Below, piece by piece: positions 10,501-18,170 of a DNA stretch of 64,000 bases. The stretch is taken from positions 1-64,000 of IMG/VR virus record IMGVR_UViG_3300024359_000008, one strand, 5' to 3'. Position numbers and translations under genes: made by a program. The DNA is from a virus. The notes beneath the pieces were generated by a model. It made no database searches and was not told the DNA's origin. It saw nothing but the letters and a program-made list of their open reading frames with translations. Position 1 is the first letter of the stretch. Each line of letters begins with the position of its first letter.

Positions 10501-11482
10501 CTTCTGAATTTACATCTAAATTGAAATTTGTTTTATTATCATTTTTTGATTCATTAGAACTTTTATAAACTAAAGAATCACTTAATAAATCAGAATTATT
10601 TTGTAAATTTTTTCCAATAGAATTACTTCTATATATAGAACTATCTGAATCTAAATCTGAATTTTTATTTTCATTTTTATATTCATTATTGTTTCTAAAA
10701 ATCTCAGAATTTAATTGTAAATCTGTCTCACTTTCTTTATTTTTAGAAGTATTTCCATTTCTAAAACTCTCTGAATCAATAATTAAATCACTATTATTAG
10801 AAATGTTTTTAGATTCATTTAATTGTCTTACACTTTTTGATTCAGAGGATAAATCATTTAAACTTTCTTTATTATACTTTAAGTTTTTATTTCTAGCTTC
10901 TGAATTATCTAAGTCTAAATTTGAATTGTAAGGATTATTATCTTTTGATACGTTTTTAGATAATAAACCATCTCTAATTTCAGTACTAAAATTATTATTT
11001 AGTGCTGTATCATTATTATTATTTAGCGTTGTATTTTTTGAAATATTTTCATTCCTATAAACTTTAGATATTGTTTCTAATGTTTTTGTAAGGTTTAAAT
11101 TTTTTTGTACAGCTTTTTTTCTAGATTCTTCTCCAAAATCTTCTATCTTTTTAGAAGATTCAATTAATTTATTTTTAGACTCTAACCTTCTTCTTTGCAA
11201 CTCACCACTCTCTTCTAAATTAACTTGATTAGAAACAAATTTACTTAATAAACTATCTCTTATTATTTGAGACTCTGTTTCTAAATCATTAGAAGATATT
11301 ATATTTTTTGAAATATTCTCCTTTCTAACTTGAGGATATATTACATCATAAACATCTTTAGGTTTTTCTAAATTTTTAGATAGCAATTTACCTCTAACTT
11401 GATTAGAATACTCAGAAAAGAAAGCATCTAATCCAGTTCTTCTTTCAAATTCTTCAAAAGTCTCATCGTAAGGAGTGTTCAT
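7544..11482 (-). CDS. Baseplate/tail-tube-associated protein with about 28 tandem 22-residue repeats
   Basis: The protein has 1312 residues. Residues about 50-672 consist of some 28 tandem units of 22 residues with the pattern R-N-x-x-L-S-x-N-x(4)-S-[DN]-L-x-x-[DS]-S-x-x-[FY]; well conserved copies are RNDDLSYNNPKVSNLEQDS and RNDDLSYNNPLISNLESDS. The stretch is very rich in Asn, Ser and Asp and lacks Cys. The C-terminal half (about 880-1312) looks folded: NYSIPAIEGSAMSFPAYIKS, a beta-rich segment, a charged helix (about 1080-1150), then PPVCHLTLGDWLDHDIVVNS and WCEVTLNFNIIGSYGG. The last pattern resembles the C-terminal beta domain of phage tube-initiator or baseplate proteins (gp48/gp54-like). 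It lies between the tape measure and gp53-like genes, where such a protein is expected. I do not recognise the repeat family. A flexible spacer, a ruler or a coat around the tube are possible roles; all are inference. Confidence 0.6.
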   Translation of the reverse strand: MNTPYDETFEEFERRTGLDAFFSEYSNQVRGKLLSKNLEKPKDVYDVIYPQVRKENISKNIISSNDLETESQIIRDSLLSKFVSNQVNLEESGELQRRRLESKNKLIESSKKIEDFGEESRKKAVQKNLNLTKTLETISKVYRNENISKNTTLNNNNDTALNNNFSTEIRDGLLSKNVSKDNNPYNSNLDLDNSEARNKNLKYNKESLNDLSSESKSVRQLNESKNISNNSDLIIDSESFRNGNTSKNKESETDLQLNSEIFRNNNEYKNENKNSDLDSDSSIYRSNSIGKNLQNNSDLLSDSLVYKSSNESKNDNKTNFNLDVNSEEYRNNSLNKNVSSNNNLENSSVEIRENNFSKNNNLNSNLELNSIPYRNDSENKNLNKNFDLKSFSDGFNSTLMSKNESKKSDLEDYSKGFRNERLQNNTSNSSSLENDSIEFRQQDLSNNNPKISNLEFESGVYRNDDLSYNNPKVSNLEQDSEVFRNDDLSYNNPLISNLESDSTSIRQNDLSKNTSIQTDLLNDSVVYRNDDLSTNVTSNSDLQNDSTQTRDNNLISNVSSNSDLAGDSFQYLVSNINSNTSNSGNLEDDSDAFRLNNLYNNISQPNDLSNGSISFRSNNLSHNVESDINLSEISKVEREEQKSANISNGSDIENLSKIFRNEQLSKNPSRFNLGANIITAGSSDYIGVSRLEISGSIFRKANEALNNNGNSLKSVFDDEESKRFFDEVSSSQINSGGRDYLLQKNSLESLKNIEGISNIYGIYGTSLVDDSSKPDDGLSFYSSPKSEGFITNLISLHNVQQNTFQIKPGYNYQPGNQNAIEQLRSFGSPGFQDLLSKSGIQKRLQVRTNTTPADVITQNGGQYLSSSPEKILKPLSQNDSQELGTGVSMASQTDTTDTIAFDFDGESSRRRGVRHVINTIASDNRIAFAQNFNVQGNEGSSSVFIVGKKSDGQYKKNFNRYSIKNPYAPQGAETLRFVLTNYSIPAIEGSAMSFPAYIKSFQHGDSASWNSTTFLGRPEPIYTYSNSSRDGSVSFFVLTDFATEVDIGYDFNPQNGVVTKIIENFENNNFSKLIATNTAQADELRAEARKLEASIVNVDESASEEEKKRVKVESDEKITKANELKTQANILDDEATLVAQRRVSYSEKTAQGENIYKFFEGFDTTVREDNYVESKSEDTVKKLAEMKRKNMFQPSYFSGSKVDFLKRMEFIAKMTRPARNRLSERTNSGFSFSRPPVCHLTLGDWLDHDIVVNSVSYSYSDAPWTFDGGRVQPMWCEVTLNFNIIGSYGGRLNEDPPLSTDEGGFFSRRTSV
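9465..11335 (-). repeat. Coding tandem repeat array, period 66 nt (22 residues)
   Basis: About 28 consecutive in-frame units encode [FY]-R-N-x-x-L-S-K-N ... S-D-L-x-x-x-S. DNA copies are diverged except for the three adjacent units at about 9995-10150, which are close to identical. A few units at the array start (about 10930-11060) are longer than 22 residues. The unit ladder is regular enough to be seen as a recurring 'ttc cta ... gat aaa tc' pattern on the plus strand. Confidence 0.85.
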
Positions 11483-11499
11483 TATTGTTTATATTTATT

Positions 11500-11507
11500 T
11501 ATAAATA
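11500..11507 (-). promoter_or_regulatory. Candidate late-type element TATTTATA
   Basis: The coding strand reads TATTTATA, 17 nt before the ATG at 11482. A similar octamer on the opposite strand overlaps this site (11492-11498), so orientation is ambiguous here. Confidence 0.4.
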
Positions 11508-11523
11508 TTTTAAAATAAAAATA

Positions 11524-14500
11524 TTATTTTAAATGTTTAGTGTCCTTTAAAATAATTTCTTGTAAATCTTTACCGTCTATTTGTAATTGTACAACATGAG
11601 TAACTTTTCTATCTTCTGCTTTATTAATTTCTGCAACAAATTTACCCATTTCCGCTCCACCTTCTGCCATAACCTCAGAAAGTTGTTGAAGCTTTTCCAT
11701 ATTCATTGCAGCTACAGCAGCTTCTAATTGAGCAACACCAGCACTCATTCTCTCTAAACCATCAGCTCCCATTTGTAGATTTGGAGCTAAACTTGACATG
11801 TCATCTTTTAGTGCAGAAATTGCACTCAACATAACAGTTATACCCAAAATAGAAAGAGGGTTAAACATTAATAAACCAGCTGCAGCGAAACCTAACAAAG
11901 CAGGTCCTAATGCGTTAAGAGCACCAGCTAAACCTATTAAGCCACTCCATTCAGTTGTTGCCATTGATATTAATAATGGTGCAGCTTGAGCCAACATAGG
12001 CGCAGCTTGTGCTAACATAGCAGCTCCAATTAATAAACCTACACCAGCAATTGCAGTATCAATCCCAAAAGCACCTATAGCCTCTGCAAATGGTGCCAAA
12101 CCACTCCAGTCTGCATCTTTTATTTGCTCTAAAGGAGCGAGAGCTTGTACTAAATAATTTCCAGCTTGACTCATCATATAAGCTCCAACTAACAATGCAG
12201 CTCCAGCAATAGCTAAACCGCCTGCTCCAAGTAACAAGAAAGGCCAAGCAAAAGCCATACCTACACCTAACGCAGTCAAAGCGGCAACAACCAATATAGC
12301 TACACCAACACCAGCTAATACATTTAACCAGTCAACATCACTCATCATTTGTGCAGCATAAGCAAAAGGAACTAACGCTAATCCCATTGTACCCATAGCA
12401 AGAGCACCCTTTATGACATCTCCCATTTTGACTTTTCCTAAAATTTTAGTTGTCAACCAAAAACCACCAGCCATAATCGCCATAGCTCCAGCTGCAGCGA
12501 TAAGTTGTGAACCGTCAGGAGCTCCTACTGCAGATATACCAGCCATAAACAAAGCTACAGATGCTCCAATAGTAATTAAAGCAAATCCTAATTTTAAAAT
12601 ATCTCCATATTTAACTTCCTTGAACGATTTAAGACCTTCTGCCATAGATTCTATCCAACCTCCTTTAGCAGAATCTCCTTGTGGAGACTCTGGCGGTGTA
12701 GGACCTTGAATTGAATTACCTCCTGGTTTAATCTTGCTAAACATACTTTTAACACTTCCTAAAAAACCTTTTCCGCTCATTGAGGCATTAAACCCTCTAG
12801 CCATCATAATACCATTAGCAAAAGCTTTGGCTGGACCAAATAAAAGCATCATAGTAGCCATAAAACCTCCTATAGCAGTTTTCATACCTGTACCTAAACT
12901 ATTTATCCATTGAACTACATTGGTAGCAATTTGTACAGCTTTCTGTAAAAAAGGTAACAACACATTAGTAAAAGAAGTTTTTAAATTTGTAATACTTTCT
13001 TTTAAGCCCATATTTTGATTAGCCTGCTCTTCCAAGTCAGCCTTTTCTTTAGCTTTCTGGTCCATCAATGTCTTTATTTGTTGTTGATTCATATTTTGCA
13101 AATCATCTAAACCTTCAACACCAGCATTGACACTTAATTTACCATCTTTAATACTTGTAGCTTGCATTAAAAATGCTTTTTCTTCATCAGTTAAATTTTC
13201 TCCCAATAAACTTGGAGGTAACATTTCTAACTTTCTGTTATCATCTGCATTTTGAGCAATCATTTTTTGAAGACTATCCATAGATTGTCCTGTAGCATCA
13301 GAGACCATTTGCAATCTATCTACATCTATTGGGTCAAATTTATATTCACCATCTTCATTAAAAGCACCTATATCTTTACCCATTTGACCTAATATTTTTT
13401 GCATCTCTTCTGGACCTTTACGTGCAGCAGATAATAATTGCATAGGGTCTATAGCAGCAAATGAACCACCAGCCAATTGTAAATCAGCAGCCATTTGCAT
13501 TGCTCCTTCTATATTTCTAGCTCTTTTACCAGTTTCAAATATTTCATCCACATTCATTCCAAGCCTTTTTGATTCTAAGACCATCTTCCTTAAAGAAGCT
13601 TCTCCTCCAGTGAAACCCATTTGACGCATTTTTGACATACTTTTAGACATTTCTTGCATCACTTCTTTACCACTTAAACCATAAGCGGCAGCATCTTTCA
13701 TAGTTGCTGATGCATTTTCAGTCATTGCTTGAGTATTAGAACCAAATTTTAAATATTCTGCTGCTAATTTAGCCGTTTCTGCAGCATTTAAACCAGTCGC
13801 TTTTCCCATAGCAGCCAAATCTACTGCTGCTTCTTTTAAAGCACCAAAATTAGTAGTACGAAGTTCTTTTCCCAATTCACCCATGAATGCAGTCGCTTCT
13901 TGAACACCCATACCAAAACGTGCAGCTTCACCTGTTAATTGACTCATTCCAACAGCGTTTTGGTCAAAAGCTATACCTGTATCTATTTGTGCTTTTTTAA
14001 TAGTTGCATCATATTCTTTAGCTCCATTAATTAGATTTTCAAAACTAAAACCTTTAGTTATGTTTTGACCTATTGCAGAAAGACCAGAAGATAATGAAAA
14101 TGTAGTTTTTTTAAAGTTATCAATTTCATCAGAAACTATTGCCATTTCAGCTGACAATTCTTTACCTTCTTCAACAGATTTTGCTAATTCTTGTGTTAAT
14201 TTTTTATCTAAATTTGCAGTTTGTATTTTTTCCATAAAACCATCACCAAACTGACCCAAACTTTGAGATAAAGCCATAAAATCTATTTCACCTTTGTTCC
14301 AATGTTTTGATAATGCTTGAGCTTCTACTGTACTAAGACCTAATTTATCAGCAAATTGTTCAGAATTCTCAATTGCTACTCCTGATTTTTTAATTAAATC
14401 CTGAAATTGTTGATTCATTTCAGCACCTGATTCTAAACTTTTTTTCTTTAAGTCGTCTAATCTTGTAGTAAGATGTTCAGTTGCTTTTGCAAATTCATCA

Positions 14501-14673
14501 TTTGTTAAGTCTCTAAAGAACTTATTTCCATCTATACCCAATAAAGTACTAGATATTTCATCAAAATACTTTTTTTGCTTTTGTAAAGATTCTTCACTTT
14601 TAGCTAATGCTCTATTATAAGCTTTAGCTGCTTCTAAAGCCTTCCCACTAAGTCCTTCTTCGTTAACTGCCAT
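11524..14673 (-). CDS. Tail tape measure protein
   Basis: The 1049 residues follow the tape measure plan. A helical charged N-terminus (about 1-200) is followed by a long Ala/Gly/Met-rich helical region with segments such as GMGVQEATAFMGELGKEL and MGKATGLNAAETAKLAAEYL. From about residue 590 to 960 there are repeated very hydrophobic Ala/Gly-rich segments (for example AGVGVAILVVAALTALGVGM), which in other phages are thought to enter the host membrane. A short polar C-terminus follows. By the usual ruler relation the length would predict a tail of roughly 150 nm; this is an estimate only. It lies between the gp53/baseplate genes and a terminator, and has a late element 19 nt upstream. It would sit inside the tail tube and set tail length. 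Confidence 0.8.
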   Translation of the reverse strand: MAVNEEGLSGKALEAAKAYNRALAKSEESLQKQKKYFDEISSTLLGIDGNKFFRDLTNDEFAKATEHLTTRLDDLKKKSLESGAEMNQQFQDLIKKSGVAIENSEQFADKLGLSTVEAQALSKHWNKGEIDFMALSQSLGQFGDGFMEKIQTANLDKKLTQELAKSVEEGKELSAEMAIVSDEIDNFKKTTFSLSSGLSAIGQNITKGFSFENLINGAKEYDATIKKAQIDTGIAFDQNAVGMSQLTGEAARFGMGVQEATAFMGELGKELRTTNFGALKEAAVDLAAMGKATGLNAAETAKLAAEYLKFGSNTQAMTENASATMKDAAAYGLSGKEVMQEMSKSMSKMRQMGFTGGEASLRKMVLESKRLGMNVDEIFETGKRARNIEGAMQMAADLQLAGGSFAAIDPMQLLSAARKGPEEMQKILGQMGKDIGAFNEDGEYKFDPIDVDRLQMVSDATGQSMDSLQKMIAQNADDNRKLEMLPPSLLGENLTDEEKAFLMQATSIKDGKLSVNAGVEGLDDLQNMNQQQIKTLMDQKAKEKADLEEQANQNMGLKESITNLKTSFTNVLLPFLQKAVQIATNVVQWINSLGTGMKTAIGGFMATMMLLFGPAKAFANGIMMARGFNASMSGKGFLGSVKSMFSKIKPGGNSIQGPTPPESPQGDSAKGGWIESMAEGLKSFKEVKYGDILKLGFALITIGASVALFMAGISAVGAPDGSQLIAAAGAMAIMAGGFWLTTKILGKVKMGDVIKGALAMGTMGLALVPFAYAAQMMSDVDWLNVLAGVGVAILVVAALTALGVGMAFAWPFLLLGAGGLAIAGAALLVGAYMMSQAGNYLVQALAPLEQIKDADWSGLAPFAEAIGAFGIDTAIAGVGLLIGAAMLAQAAPMLAQAAPLLISMATTEWSGLIGLAGALNALGPALLGFAAAGLLMFNPLSILGITVMLSAISALKDDMSSLAPNLQMGADGLERMSAGVAQLEAAVAAMNMEKLQQLSEVMAEGGAEMGKFVAEINKAEDRKVTHVVQLQIDGKDLQEIILKDTKHLK

Positions 14674-14692
14674 TTTATCAATTTATATCAAT

Positions 14693-14700
14693 AATAAATA
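14693..14700 (-). promoter_or_regulatory. Candidate late-type element TATTTATT
   Basis: The coding strand reads TATTTATT, 19 nt before the tape measure ATG at 14673 and just downstream of a terminator, so a new transcript is expected to start here. Confidence 0.5.
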
Positions 14701-14740
14701 TATTTTAATAAAAATATCTTAACAACTTTTAAAGTAAATA

Positions 14741-14772
14741 AAAAAAAGGAAGTTTAAAACTTCCTTTTTTAT
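14741..14772. terminator. Intrinsic terminator, symmetric A/T flanks
   Basis: A perfect hairpin GGAAGTTT-A-AAACTTCC is flanked by a run of A on the left and a run of T on the right, so it can work on both strands. On the minus strand it ends the transcript of the membrane protein gene (14803-15399) before the tape measure gene. Confidence 0.85.
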
Positions 14773-14802
14773 TTTGTTATATTTTATTATTTTATTTTAT
14801 CC

Positions 14803-15399
14803 TCACTTATTTCCTCCATAAAAATCTTTTAAGTAATCTATTTTTTGAGAATTAGACATTTGTGCCATCTTTTGATTCATAATATTTTTAACTGTCTGAA
14901 ACTCATCTTCTTGACCACCACAAGAAGAATTGCCACCTGTAACAGGTCTTGTATCAGGTAGACTAGCAAGTCTTTTTATTTGCTCTGGAGTTAAAGGTTT
15001 ACCATCTGAAATTTGATTCCACCCACCTACAATAAATATTGCTCTAAGACATTGAATAATTAATAATATGCCTATAAAACCTGCAACACCTTTTTTCGTA
15101 GTAGTATCATCTGTGAAAATTTCAACAAAATCTGTTATTAAATCAGTTTCTACTAGTAATATGTAACCATTAAAGAAAAATAAAAATAATCCCATTAAAA
15201 TTACAGGTATTGGCTTTTGCCATCTAGCATCTGGCCCTGCTACAAATAATTGAAAAATAAACCTAATAAACAAAAAAGGATAAAGTATAATAGGCGTTTT
15301 AACTTCTTCTTCATTATCTATTTGAGGTTGATTATTTAAATTTAACTCACTAGATAAATGTTTACCAAATCTTTTTTCATATTCTTCAAATCTACTCAT
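14803..15399 (-). CDS. Membrane protein of unknown function, three TM segments
   Basis: This 198-residue protein has three clear hydrophobic segments: residues about 36-54 (IILYPFLFIRFIFQLFVAG), 63-84 (around PVILMGLFLFFFNGYILLV) and 104-126 (around GFIGILLIIQCLRAIFIVGG). A charged N-terminus and a polar C-terminal tail of about 70 residues (QKMAQMSNSQKIDYLKDFY) flank them. I do not recognise the family. It is in the tail gene block between the tape measure and two unknown genes and is followed by a strong terminator. It could be an inner-membrane or virion-associated protein; no function can be assigned. Confidence 0.7.
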   Translation of the reverse strand: MSRFEEYEKRFGKHLSSELNLNNQPQIDNEEEVKTPIILYPFLFIRFIFQLFVAGPDARWQKPIPVILMGLFLFFFNGYILLVETDLITDFVEIFTDDTTTKKGVAGFIGILLIIQCLRAIFIVGGWNQISDGKPLTPEQIKRLASLPDTRPVTGGNSSCGGQEDEFQTVKNIMNQKMAQMSNSQKIDYLKDFYGGNK

Positions 15400-15427
15400 A
15401 ACTGTAATTTTATTGTTTATTATATTA

Positions 15428-15435
15428 TATAAACG
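15428..15435 (-). promoter_or_regulatory. Variant late-type element CGTTTATA
   Basis: The coding strand reads CGTTTATA, two changes from TATTTATA, 28 nt before the ATG at 15399. The support is weak. Confidence 0.25.
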
Positions 15436-15460
15436 TATTAATTTAAAAAATATTACAATT

Positions 15461-16945
15461 TTAAATAATTTTTTTTAAAATTTTTACAATAGACATTTGA
15501 GAATCATTTTCAGTAAGGTACTTTTTTTGTAATGCAGCTATATGTGGTGGTAATTTTCCTGGAGTGGATTTTGTTTTTGTTTTATTTTCTTTTTCTCCAG
15601 AAATTTCTTTTTTTAATAAATTTAAGTAATATTGAGTTATATTATCAGACTTAAAATTATTTATAACATCTTGTCTAAACCTAGAAAAATAAGACATAAC
15701 CTTATCTCTCTCTGAATCTTTATTTTTAAAAGCTTCTCCTTTTTCTTTTGGGTACATAAATGCTAAACTAGGATATTCTCCATAACCATCTACCCTACCT
15801 TCTTCTACCAACCTTTTGAAGAAATTTAAATATTTAAAAAACATACCGCTATTAATATCTTCCTTAAATTTATTTACACTTTTAAACAACTCTTCATCAT
15901 CCTCTAAATCTAAAATATAATAACCTTTTCCTCCTGGTTTCCAACCTTTTCTTTTAGTTTTTATATCAAACCTATTAGATTTTGGTTCTTTTTTTTGTTC
16001 AGTAGTTTCTTCACCTTCCTTAGATTCATATTCTGAAGTTTTCACTTCTATATATTGAACTCCTTTATTAATATCTATCACTCCAGGTATACTAAAAACT
16101 TTACCTATTTGTACGTAAGAGTTTTCAAAGTCACTTTTAGTTCTATTATAATTCTCCCAAGACACTTCTACACCATTTATTTTCATATCTAAAGACTCAT
16201 AATCAATACCCTTATCAATTATTAAAAGATGTTCTACATCATTATTATCAACAATCTTTATCTGCATTCCTTCTGCCACTTGTATAATAGATAGCTTTTT
16301 ATGTTTTGTATTTTCTTTAGCCATCCTAAGACCCATAACAAAACCAGTGCCCACGGAACATCCTCCAGACTTAAAATCCCATGGACTTATTTTAAACCCA
16401 TCGGAACCAGCTATGTAATATCCATCAACTATCTGTCCGCCAGTTATAATACCATTAGAAAGTATACCCATAAAAGTTCCACTTTCCCATTCTCCTACAA
16501 AATTAATTAATCTACCTTTTATACCTCCTTTTGAATATTTTTTTGCAGTACTACTTAATGACAATCTTTTTGCAGACCAACTTCCTTTATAAATCCACTC
16601 TATTGAATTATTTACTTTTAAAGCCCTTTCTTTATTTGAAACGAAAACATTTTTACCAGAAGACTTAGTTTCTACTTCTTCCAATTCGAAAAAGAAAAAA
16701 GGTAATAAATCATCAGAAATTTCTTCAGCATAATTATCACCTATTTTATATAAATCAGCATTTGAAATATTTGATGTTTGCACACTAGAAGTGGTTTTTA
16801 CTTTAATTGGCTCACTCTCTTTATCTTCTAACGAATATTTTTGACCCAACAAACCTTTACCGAAAGATTTTAAAGCATGTCCAATACCTAATATTTCATC
16901 CAATCTTTCTTGTATTTCTTTTATATTTTTTTCGTATTTTCCCAT
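15461..16945 (-). CDS. Hypothetical protein, 494 aa, in the tail block
   Basis: No family is recognised. The N-terminus is helical (KNIKEIQERLDEILGIGHAL). The centre (about 110-215) contains short aromatic and glycine strands such as SIEWIYKGSW, GEWESGTFMGILSNG and GYYIAGSDGFKIS, which loosely recall MORN-like or beta-strand repeats. The C-terminal 170 residues are Lys/Glu-rich. It follows the 161-residue gene with a 12-base gap, so the two are probably co-transcribed from the late element at 17462. Association with the virion is inferred from position only. Confidence 0.6.
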   Translation of the reverse strand: MGKYEKNIKEIQERLDEILGIGHALKSFGKGLLGQKYSLEDKESEPIKVKTTSSVQTSNISNADLYKIGDNYAEEISDDLLPFFFFELEEVETKSSGKNVFVSNKERALKVNNSIEWIYKGSWSAKRLSLSSTAKKYSKGGIKGRLINFVGEWESGTFMGILSNGIITGGQIVDGYYIAGSDGFKISPWDFKSGGCSVGTGFVMGLRMAKENTKHKKLSIIQVAEGMQIKIVDNNDVEHLLIIDKGIDYESLDMKINGVEVSWENYNRTKSDFENSYVQIGKVFSIPGVIDINKGVQYIEVKTSEYESKEGEETTEQKKEPKSNRFDIKTKRKGWKPGGKGYYILDLEDDEELFKSVNKFKEDINSGMFFKYLNFFKRLVEEGRVDGYGEYPSLAFMYPKEKGEAFKNKDSERDKVMSYFSRFRQDVINNFKSDNITQYYLNLLKKEISGEKENKTKTKSTPGKLPPHIAALQKKYLTENDSQMSIVKILKKII

Positions 16946-16957
16946 TTTAATAAATTA

Positions 16958-17443
16958 TTAAATTCCTAAAAATTTCTTCATTTCATCATTTATTACTTCT
17001 TTTGCATTTGATTTTAAAAAATCAGAAAGTATTTTAGACCATTTATTTAAACTGTCAATTAAATCTTTTTTATGTGAACCATTTGCCTTATAATAAGATA
17101 AAGCTTCATTAAAAATTTTTAAAAATGTTTTGAAGTGTTTTTCAATAAAATTTTCATAACTACTTCCACCTTCATCTTTAATACTAACTAAATACTTTTT
17201 ATATTCATCAATTTTTTTATTTAAATCTTCTTTATTTTCAAAAGACAAACTTTTAGACCAAACATCTTTTATATTTGAATCTACTTTCTTATTTGATTTG
17301 TTATCGGAATTTAATTCACTTCCTGTGATAGATGCATATTTTGGGTCGTTAAATTGAGCAAAATTATGAAACATACCTCTTCCGTTACTTCCTAAATTTA
17401 AAGCCTCTCTTATAATATTTCTTAAGTATTTTTTAGAATCCAT
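16958..17443 (-). CDS. Hypothetical protein, 161 aa, helical
   Basis: The protein is mostly charged and helical, starting MDSKKYLRNIIREALNLG and containing NKKIDEYKKYLVSIKDEGG. No catalytic motif is visible and I do not recognise the family. It is the first gene of a pair with the 494-residue protein, behind a terminator (17488-17520) and a late element, so it is likely a late gene. Confidence 0.6.
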   Translation of the reverse strand: MDSKKYLRNIIREALNLGSNGRGMFHNFAQFNDPKYASITGSELNSDNKSNKKVDSNIKDVWSKSLSFENKEDLNKKIDEYKKYLVSIKDEGGSSYENFIEKHFKTFLKIFNEALSYYKANGSHKKDLIDSLNKWSKILSDFLKSNAKEVINDEMKKFLGI

Positions 17444-17461
17444 ATTTGAAATTAATTTAGT

Positions 17462-17469
17462 TATAAATA
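17462..17469 (-). promoter_or_regulatory. Candidate late-type element TATTTATA
   Basis: The coding strand reads CTATTTATA, 18 nt before the ATG at 17443, and follows directly after a terminator. This is one of the clearest copies. Confidence 0.5.
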
Positions 17470-17487
17470 GTTTTCTTTTTTAAAAAC

Positions 17488-17520
17488 AAAAAAAGCTCAA
17501 ACATAATTTGAGCTTTTATT
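17488..17520 (-). terminator. Intrinsic terminator
   Basis: A 10-bp stem AAAGCTCAAA / TTTGAGCTTT with a five-base loop is followed on the minus strand by TTTTTTTGTTTTT. It ends the two-gene operon 17539-18113. The opposite side is also T-rich, so weak function on the plus strand is possible. Confidence 0.85.
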
Positions 17521-17538
17521 TTTATATCTATGAAAATA

Positions 17539-17739
17539 TTAAATAGCTTTAACTTCTATCACTTCATAAAACCAACCACTATCAGTATTTGTATTAAAAA
17601 TTTCACACATTTTTTCAGCTTCTTTCTGATTTTTTGTCTCAAAAACTTCTGAATTTGAATCTAAAATTAAAACGTGAACAGTTTTATCCTTACGTTTCAT
17701 TATTTTTTTTATCTGGAAAATTGTTTTTTTATTAGACAT
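17539..17739 (-). CDS. Small hypothetical protein, 66 aa
   Basis: The protein starts MSNKKTIFQIKKIMKRKDKT and continues with a predicted strand and a helix (FETKNQKEAEKMCEIFNTNT). It is a compact alpha/beta peptide with no known motif. It is 2 bases from the preceding gene and shares its Bacteroidota-type promoter (18133-18164) and terminator (17488-17520), so it is probably an early or host-takeover gene; this is inference from regulation. Confidence 0.65.
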   Translation of the reverse strand: MSNKKTIFQIKKIMKRKDKTVHVLILDSNSEVFETKNQKEAEKMCEIFNTNTDSGWFYEVIEVKAI

Positions 17740-17741
17740 AA

Positions 17742-18113
17742 TTATTCTTTTATTAATTCATAAAATTCTTTCTCTTTTGAATTTACAATATCTTTTACCA
17801 TTTCATTTCTAACTTTCTCTCTAGAATCCATAAAGATTGAAGCTAAAGAGTTAAATTCTGAAAGGTCCATTTCAAATTCTTTATAATTTACATACTCCCC
17901 AAAAATAACACCAACTGAATATTTATAACTCTTACTTTGTTTTTCTTGAGCGGATACATAAATAGATATTCCATCTTTCAATATCAATAAATAATAAGGA
18001 CTAGAATCTGAACCTTCTAATAAAAATGAAGATTCTTTTTTTAACTCCTTACATTTTCTTGTCCACAAAGAAATTATTTGTTCTTTTTTTAATGAATTTT
18101 TATTATTTTCCAT
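17742..18113 (-). CDS. Hypothetical protein, 123 aa
   Basis: The protein begins with a charged helix, then strands (SPYYLLILKDGISIYVSAQE, YKYSVGVIFGEYVNYKEFE) and ends in a charged helix. I do not recognise the family. It is the first gene of a small two-gene operon with a strong TTTG-N20-TATATTTG promoter whose predicted start leaves a leader of only about 12 nt. The operon sits like an island of non-structural genes between two late tail clusters. Confidence 0.65.
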   Translation of the reverse strand: MENNKNSLKKEQIISLWTRKCKELKKESSFLLEGSDSSPYYLLILKDGISIYVSAQEKQSKSYKYSVGVIFGEYVNYKEFEMDLSEFNSLASIFMDSREKVRNEMVKDIVNSKEKEFYELIKE

Positions 18114-18132
18114 AATTTTTTATTTTATTTCA

Positions 18133-18164
18133 CAAATATATGCATTTTATAGAAATTATGCAAA
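18133..18164 (-). promoter_or_regulatory. Bacteroidota-type promoter, TTTG-N20-TATATTTG
   Basis: On the minus strand, TTTG (18161-18164) is followed after exactly 20 nt by TATATTTG (18133-18140). Both boxes match the Bacteroidota vegetative sigma consensus. It drives the 18113-17539 operon. Confidence 0.8.
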
Positions 18165-18170
18165 TTTTAT

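Noticed and set aside
9465-11335. Regular 66-bp ladder looked like a CRISPR array or non-coding satellite
   Set aside because: The period is an exact multiple of three, the frame is open throughout on the minus strand, and conservation is at protein level with diverged DNA.
12413-12709. Open plus-strand frames opposite the tape measure and fibre genes
   Set aside because: They mirror the Ala/Gly- or Thr/Asn-rich minus-strand genes, lack start context and give low-complexity proteins without motifs.
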